Made by a program: the position numbers and the translations under genes. Positions 6,521 to 9,014 of a stretch of 9,014 nucleotides of DNA are shown here, one piece after another. Source of the stretch: Treponema sp. (GTDB lineage Bacteria > Spirochaetota > Spirochaetia > Treponematales > Breznakiellaceae); NCBI GenBank assembly GCA_031266255.1, contig JAISBK010000135.1:1-9014 (forward strand), written 5' to 3'. Under the pieces are notes generated by a model. It was not told the DNA's origin, made no database searches, and was given only the letters and a program-made list of their open reading frames with translations. Within the stretch, counting starts at the first letter, position 1, and each line of letters opens with the position of its first letter.

Positions 6521-7375
6521 GTGATTAGAGGATGGTATACCGGTGCCAGCGGGATGCGGGCGCAGCAATGGCGTCTGGACGCATTGGCAAATAACCTGGC
6601 AAACGTAGATGCAGATGGATATAAGAAGGAGATAAGCTCATTTAAAGCCTTTCCTGAACTGTTGCTGCGTCGTATGGATGATGACGGGGTATATCAGCAT
6701 CCCTTTGGGTCTGCGGATAGGGCGCCGCTGATTGGAAAACTCGGTACCGGAGTTGAACTGAATGAACTGTATACCAGTTTTGAACAGGGAGCCATGAAGG
6801 AAACTCAAAGTGATTTCGACCTTGCCCTGGACGGCAAGGGTTTTATGACCGTGGCTACCCCCTGGGGCGAGCGGTATACCCGGAACGGTTCTTTTCAGTT
6901 GGGGAAAGAGGGCTACCTTGAAACCAAGGAAGGCTATCCCGTACTTGGAGAAAAAGGCCCTATCCAGGTGCAGGCCAATAATTTTCAAGTTGATAAGCAA
7001 GGTAATGTATGGGTCAATGCCGCGTATACGGAGGATCCTACCCGCATGATTGCCCGAGAAGCTAACACCTGGGAAGCGACAACCCTGCTGGATACCCTGA
7101 AACTGGTAACTTTCGATGTAGACCGGTATCTCCAAAAACAAGGTTCCAGTTTGTACCGGGCCACGGATATTTCCGGTGAAGCCCGGATTATGGAGGTGGA
7201 AAACCGGCCACGGGTGGTTCAGGGTTTCACCGAAGCCTCAAATGTAGATCCGGTTCTTGAAATGGTTCAAATGATCGAGGTAAATCGGGCGTATGAAGCC
7301 AATCAAAAGGTGATTCAAACCGAGGATACGATGTTGGGAACCCTGATAAACCAGGTGGGTAAAGTAAACGGCTAA
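6521..7375 (+). CDS. flgF: Flagellar basal-body rod protein FlgF
   Basis: Structural subunit of the flagellar rod, exported by the flagellar type III system; in spirochetes the flagella are periplasmic. The N-terminal rod signature WYTGASGMRAQQWRLD is followed by LANNLANVDADGYKK (22-36). Middle elements such as DLALDGKGFM and ERYTRNGSF are shared with hook/rod proteins. The C-terminal signature is NVDPVLEMVQMIEVNRAYEANQK followed by VIQTED. Start is GTG at 6521 with AGGGGA 8 nt upstream. Length (284 aa) is slightly above enteric FlgF. Assignment as FlgF rather than FlgG rests on order (first of the pair) and on the neighbour matching FlgG better. It is the first gene of an operon with flgG and flgJ and lies behind a sigma-28-like promoter. 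Its TAA is embedded in the flgG Shine-Dalgarno. Confidence 0.9.
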   Translation: MIRGWYTGASGMRAQQWRLDALANNLANVDADGYKKEISSFKAFPELLLRRMDDDGVYQHPFGSADRAPLIGKLGTGVELNELYTSFEQGAMKETQSDFDLALDGKGFMTVATPWGERYTRNGSFQLGKEGYLETKEGYPVLGEKGPIQVQANNFQVDKQGNVWVNAAYTEDPTRMIAREANTWEATTLLDTLKLVTFDVDRYLQKQGSSLYRATDISGEARIMEVENRPRVVQGFTEASNVDPVLEMVQMIEVNRAYEANQKVIQTEDTMLGTLINQVGKVNG

Positions 7376-7385
7376 GGAGTTATAG

Positions 7386-8186
7386 GTGGTACGAAGTTTA
7401 TGGACCGGCGCTTCCGGTATGATAGGGCAACAGGCCAATATTGATACGATTTCTAATAATCTGGCCAATGTGAATACCACTGGGTATAAACGAATGCGGG
7501 TTGATTTTGAGGATCTCCTCTATCAGACCGTGAAGACCGCCGGAACCCCTGCCACCGAGGATACGGTGGTGCCCGTGGGAGTCCAGATGGGGCATGGGGT
7601 AAAGATCGCCGATACCCAGCGTATGTTTACCCAAGGGTCTCCTCAGAACACGGAAAATGTTACGGACATGGCCATTATGGGAGAAGGTTTTTTTCGGATC
7701 CAAACCTACGACGGCAGTTATGCCTATACCCGGAACGGCGCTTTTGAGATAGATTCCAACGGACGCATGGTAACTCCCAACGGCTATTGGCTACTCCCGG
7801 ATATTATCATGCCTGAAGGCTTTCTTCCTGAGAAGATCACCATTTCAAAGGACGGCCGGGTTTCGGTTATTGTCCCTCAGATCAACGAAAACGAACCCAC
7901 CCCTGTGGGGCAGATCGAGCTGTACCGGTTTCCCAATCCCGTAGGGCTTACCGCGGTAGGGGAAAACCTGTTTAAGGTTACCGAAGCCTCCGGCGACCCC
8001 ATCCCCGGTCGGCCGGGCTATGAAGGAATGGGGCAGATTTACCACAAATTTCTTGAAATGTCTAATGTTTCGGTAGTGCGAGAAATGGTGGACCTCATCG
8101 TGGCCCAGCGGGCTTATGAGTTCAACTCTAAAACCATCCAGACCAGCGACAGTATGCTGGGTACGGCCACGAATCTTAAACGGTAA
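7386..8186 (+). CDS. flgG: Flagellar distal-rod protein FlgG
   Basis: Subunit of the distal rod, which joins the motor's proximal rod to the hook. The sequence follows FlgG closely: MVRSLWTGASGM at the start, SNNLANVNTTGYKR (23-36), DFEDLLYQT, a MGHGVKIADTQRMFTQG segment, DMAIMGEGFFRIQ, AYTRNGAFEID, TPNGYWLLPDI and the C-terminal SNVSVVREMVDLIVAQRAYE followed by FNSKTIQTSD, all in the usual order. Length (266 aa) is typical (about 260). Start is GTG at 7386 with AAGGAG (7374-7379) 6 nt upstream. That site overlaps the flgF stop codon, implying coupled translation and fixed stoichiometry with FlgF. flgJ follows after 15 nt. Confidence 0.95.
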   Translation: MVRSLWTGASGMIGQQANIDTISNNLANVNTTGYKRMRVDFEDLLYQTVKTAGTPATEDTVVPVGVQMGHGVKIADTQRMFTQGSPQNTENVTDMAIMGEGFFRIQTYDGSYAYTRNGAFEIDSNGRMVTPNGYWLLPDIIMPEGFLPEKITISKDGRVSVIVPQINENEPTPVGQIELYRFPNPVGLTAVGENLFKVTEASGDPIPGRPGYEGMGQIYHKFLEMSNVSVVREMVDLIVAQRAYEFNSKTIQTSDSMLGTATNLKR

Positions 8187-8201
8187 GCTGAGGAGGGAAT
8201 G

Positions 8202-8639
8202 ATGGTTATAGAACAACGTGGTTCTTTGTATTATGAACATGCCGGGCTTGAGGCGGTTTCCCGCAGGGTAAGCCCCCGGTCCGATCCTGATGCAGGATCG
8301 TCCCCAGGGCGTGTTTTTTCCGAAGTGCTTGAAAAAGCTGGTACCCTAGAGCCTCCTACCCGGAGTGTATCGAAGCCTGTAGTAGACAAAACCGATAAAC
8401 TCTATGAACAATGCGAAGCCCTGGAAAGCTTTTTGATCAAGAACCTGCTTACCAGTATGCGCAATACCGTACAAAAAACAGGATTCATTGATGAGGGCTT
8501 TGCCGGAAAAATGTACGAAGATATGCTCTATGACGAATACGCCAAAGACTTCACCAAACAAGCGAACTTCGGCCTTGCAGAATTAGCCTACCTAGAACTC
8601 ACCCGCACGCCTGCGGCGGGCGAAGTGGGAACGACGTAG
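8202..8639 (+). CDS. flgJ: Rod-binding protein, FlgJ N-terminal domain only
   Basis: Likely a rod cap/scaffold that helps FlgF and FlgG assemble in the periplasm. At 145 aa it matches only the N-terminal half of enteric FlgJ: the rod-binding domain spans about 70-132, with EALESFLIKNLLTSMRNT, GFAGKMYEDMLYDEYAK and ANFGLAELAYLEL. The C-terminal muramidase domain is absent, as known for many spirochete FlgJ proteins, so peptidoglycan hydrolysis must come from another protein. The first 65 residues are polar and low in predicted structure. I chose the second of two adjacent ATGs (8202): AGGAGG (8191-8196) stands 5 nt before it but only 2 nt before 8199. It ends the flgF-flgG-flgJ operon. The final ten residues (TPAAGEVGTT) come from a GC-rich tract and are likely unconserved. 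Confidence 0.85.
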   Translation: MVIEQRGSLYYEHAGLEAVSRRVSPRSDPDAGSSPGRVFSEVLEKAGTLEPPTRSVSKPVVDKTDKLYEQCEALESFLIKNLLTSMRNTVQKTGFIDEGFAGKMYEDMLYDEYAKDFTKQANFGLAELAYLELTRTPAAGEVGTT

Positions 8640-8671
8640 TTACCAATACCGGCGTACGTCCCTTCGTTCCT
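8628..8671 (+). terminator. Bulged stem-loop over the flgJ stop codon
   Basis: GGAACGA (8628-8634) pairs with TCGTTCC (8665-8671), and CGTA (8635-8638) pairs with TACG (8656-8659). This gives 11 bp interrupted by a 5-nt bulge (8660-8664), with a 17-nt loop. It overlaps the flgJ TAG. What follows is TGCTTCT, not a true U-run, so an intrinsic terminator is possible but weakly supported. It could equally protect the 3' end of the message. Confidence 0.3.
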
Positions 8672-8724
8672 GCTTCTAGGGGAGGGTACTTTGAAATACG
8701 GTGGGGATATACTTTTGCGTTACC

Positions 8725-8880
8725 TCAATCAACAACCAGGGAACGAACTTCTTCAAGGGATAGCTCAGTCTCGGTAAACACTTCCTCAAATGTTTTTATA
8801 CTGTTTGCCATGTTCTATGTCTCCATAAATGCCCCTGGGTTCGCCCTCAGCAACACGTCCATATAGGCGCTCAACGGCGC
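8725..8880 (-). pseudogene. C-terminal remnant of an Rpn-family nuclease/transposase-like gene
   Basis: On the minus strand a frame reads PLSAYMDVLLRANPGAFMET, meets a TAG (8815-8817), then continues in the same frame NMANSIKTFEEVFTETEL and ends SLEEVRSLVVD with TGA (8725-8727). The YMxVLLxANPxAF pattern followed by a TLEEVF-like segment resembles the region near the C-terminus of Rpn-type recombination-promoting nuclease proteins common in treponemes. The conserved catalytic N-terminal part is missing. The in-frame stop and the absence of an upstream body indicate a dead fragment. The downstream piece alone (28 codons from the ATG at 8811, with GGAG 9 nt before it) could be translated, but I see no reason to call it a gene. 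Family recognition is from memory of motifs and only moderately certain. The right boundary is approximate; similarity fades near 8880. Confidence 0.42.
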
Positions 8881-9014
8881 AGTCGGATGAAGGCAAAGAG
8901 ACCGACCAAAGAATGAAGGAACTCCAGAAAAGTATGGGGGATTTGAGTAATCGCTTCGGACAACTGGCGGAACATTTGGTCATACCCACTATCATCGAAA
9001 AGTTCAACGCCTTG
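8829..9014 (+). CDS. 5' part of a DUF3782-like coiled-coil protein, runs off the window
   Basis: An open frame from the ATG at 8829 continues without a stop to the window end (62 codons visible). The informative part is KETDQRMKELQKSMGDLSNR (23-42), a charged coiled coil, followed by FGQLAEHLVIPTIIEKFNAL (43-62). Together these are characteristic of DUF3782-type proteins, often linked to PD-(D/E)XK nuclease folds and abundant in treponemes. The first about 20 codons (MPLGSPSATRPYRRSTAQ) look non-genuine: they are antisense to the Rpn-like remnant, are rich in Pro/Arg/Ser and lack a Shine-Dalgarno. The usable start may be M29 (8913), or the gene may be 5'-truncated by the rearrangement. No function is established for the family. 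Whether it is a living gene cannot be judged without the sequence beyond 9014. Confidence 0.5.
   Translation, partial: MPLGSPSATRPYRRSTAQSDEGKETDQRMKELQKSMGDLSNRFGQLAEHLVIPTIIEKFNAL

Noticed and set aside
6638..7141. 167-aa minus-strand open frame inside flgF
   Set aside because: Antisense to conserved rod-protein sequence, with no recognisable domain; shadow.
8602..8621. GC-rich inverted repeat CCCGC...GCGGG near the end of flgJ
   Set aside because: Short arms in a GC-rich coding tract, before the stop codon and without a following U-run; not convincing as a terminator.
8691..8777. Short + strand frame from a TTG behind a GGGAGG-like site, about 28 codons, reading KYGGDILLRYLNQQPGNELL
   Set aside because: It has an attractive ribosome-binding site but is antisense to the Rpn-like remnant, very short and without recognisable homology. 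The simpler reading is coincidence.
8786..9007. 73-aa minus-strand open frame at the window end
   Set aside because: It is antisense to the DUF3782-like coiled coil and in a different frame from the Rpn-like remnant. Its translation shows no family pattern, so it is a shadow.
1..9014. CRISPR arrays, tRNA or rRNA genes, riboswitches, complete insertion sequences
   Set aside because: Looked for on both strands. No regularly spaced repeats, cloverleaf, rRNA-like or known aptamer sequence, and no intact transposase, was seen.

Overview
The window reads as chromosomal DNA of a spirochete, most probably a Treponema of the termite-gut or oral type. This rests on four things: a flgF-flgG-flgJ cluster whose FlgJ is a rod-binding domain only; a treponemal-style leucine-rich-repeat lipoprotein; spirochete-type lipoboxes; and remnants of Rpn-type and DUF3782-type genes, which are abundant in such genomes. 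Base composition looks close to 50 percent GC. The species assignment is inference.

Positions 1-106 are a palindrome-rich leader: two short inverted repeats and one perfect 15-bp hairpin. Positions 113-4270 hold a tight + strand operon of three cell-surface proteins: a BspA-like LRR lipoprotein made of two tandem copies of one module, a TonB-dependent outer-membrane receptor, and a HmuY-family lipoprotein. The receptor/HmuY pair resembles the haem-capture pair HmuR/HmuY of Bacteroidota. Here the order is reversed and an LRR lipoprotein is added. This is the best candidate for an undescribed system in the window.

Positions 4313-6468 (minus strand) encode an OmpR-class response regulator followed by its membrane histidine kinase, coupled by an ATGA overlap. 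The kinase gene converges on the HmuY gene, and an 11-bp inverted repeat brackets the two gene ends.

Positions 6469-8639 (+ strand) are a distal-rod flagellar operon, flgF-flgG-flgJ. A near-consensus sigma-28 promoter lies in the 52-bp gap shared with the divergent response regulator. A bulged stem-loop at the flgJ stop may end the operon.

Positions 8640-9014 look like scrap DNA. A minus-strand C-terminal remnant of an Rpn-like nuclease/transposase gene, with an in-frame stop, abuts the beginning of a + strand DUF3782-like coiled-coil gene that runs off the window. The two reading frames overlap antisense, so at least one 5' end is not genuine and the site is probably a rearrangement junction.
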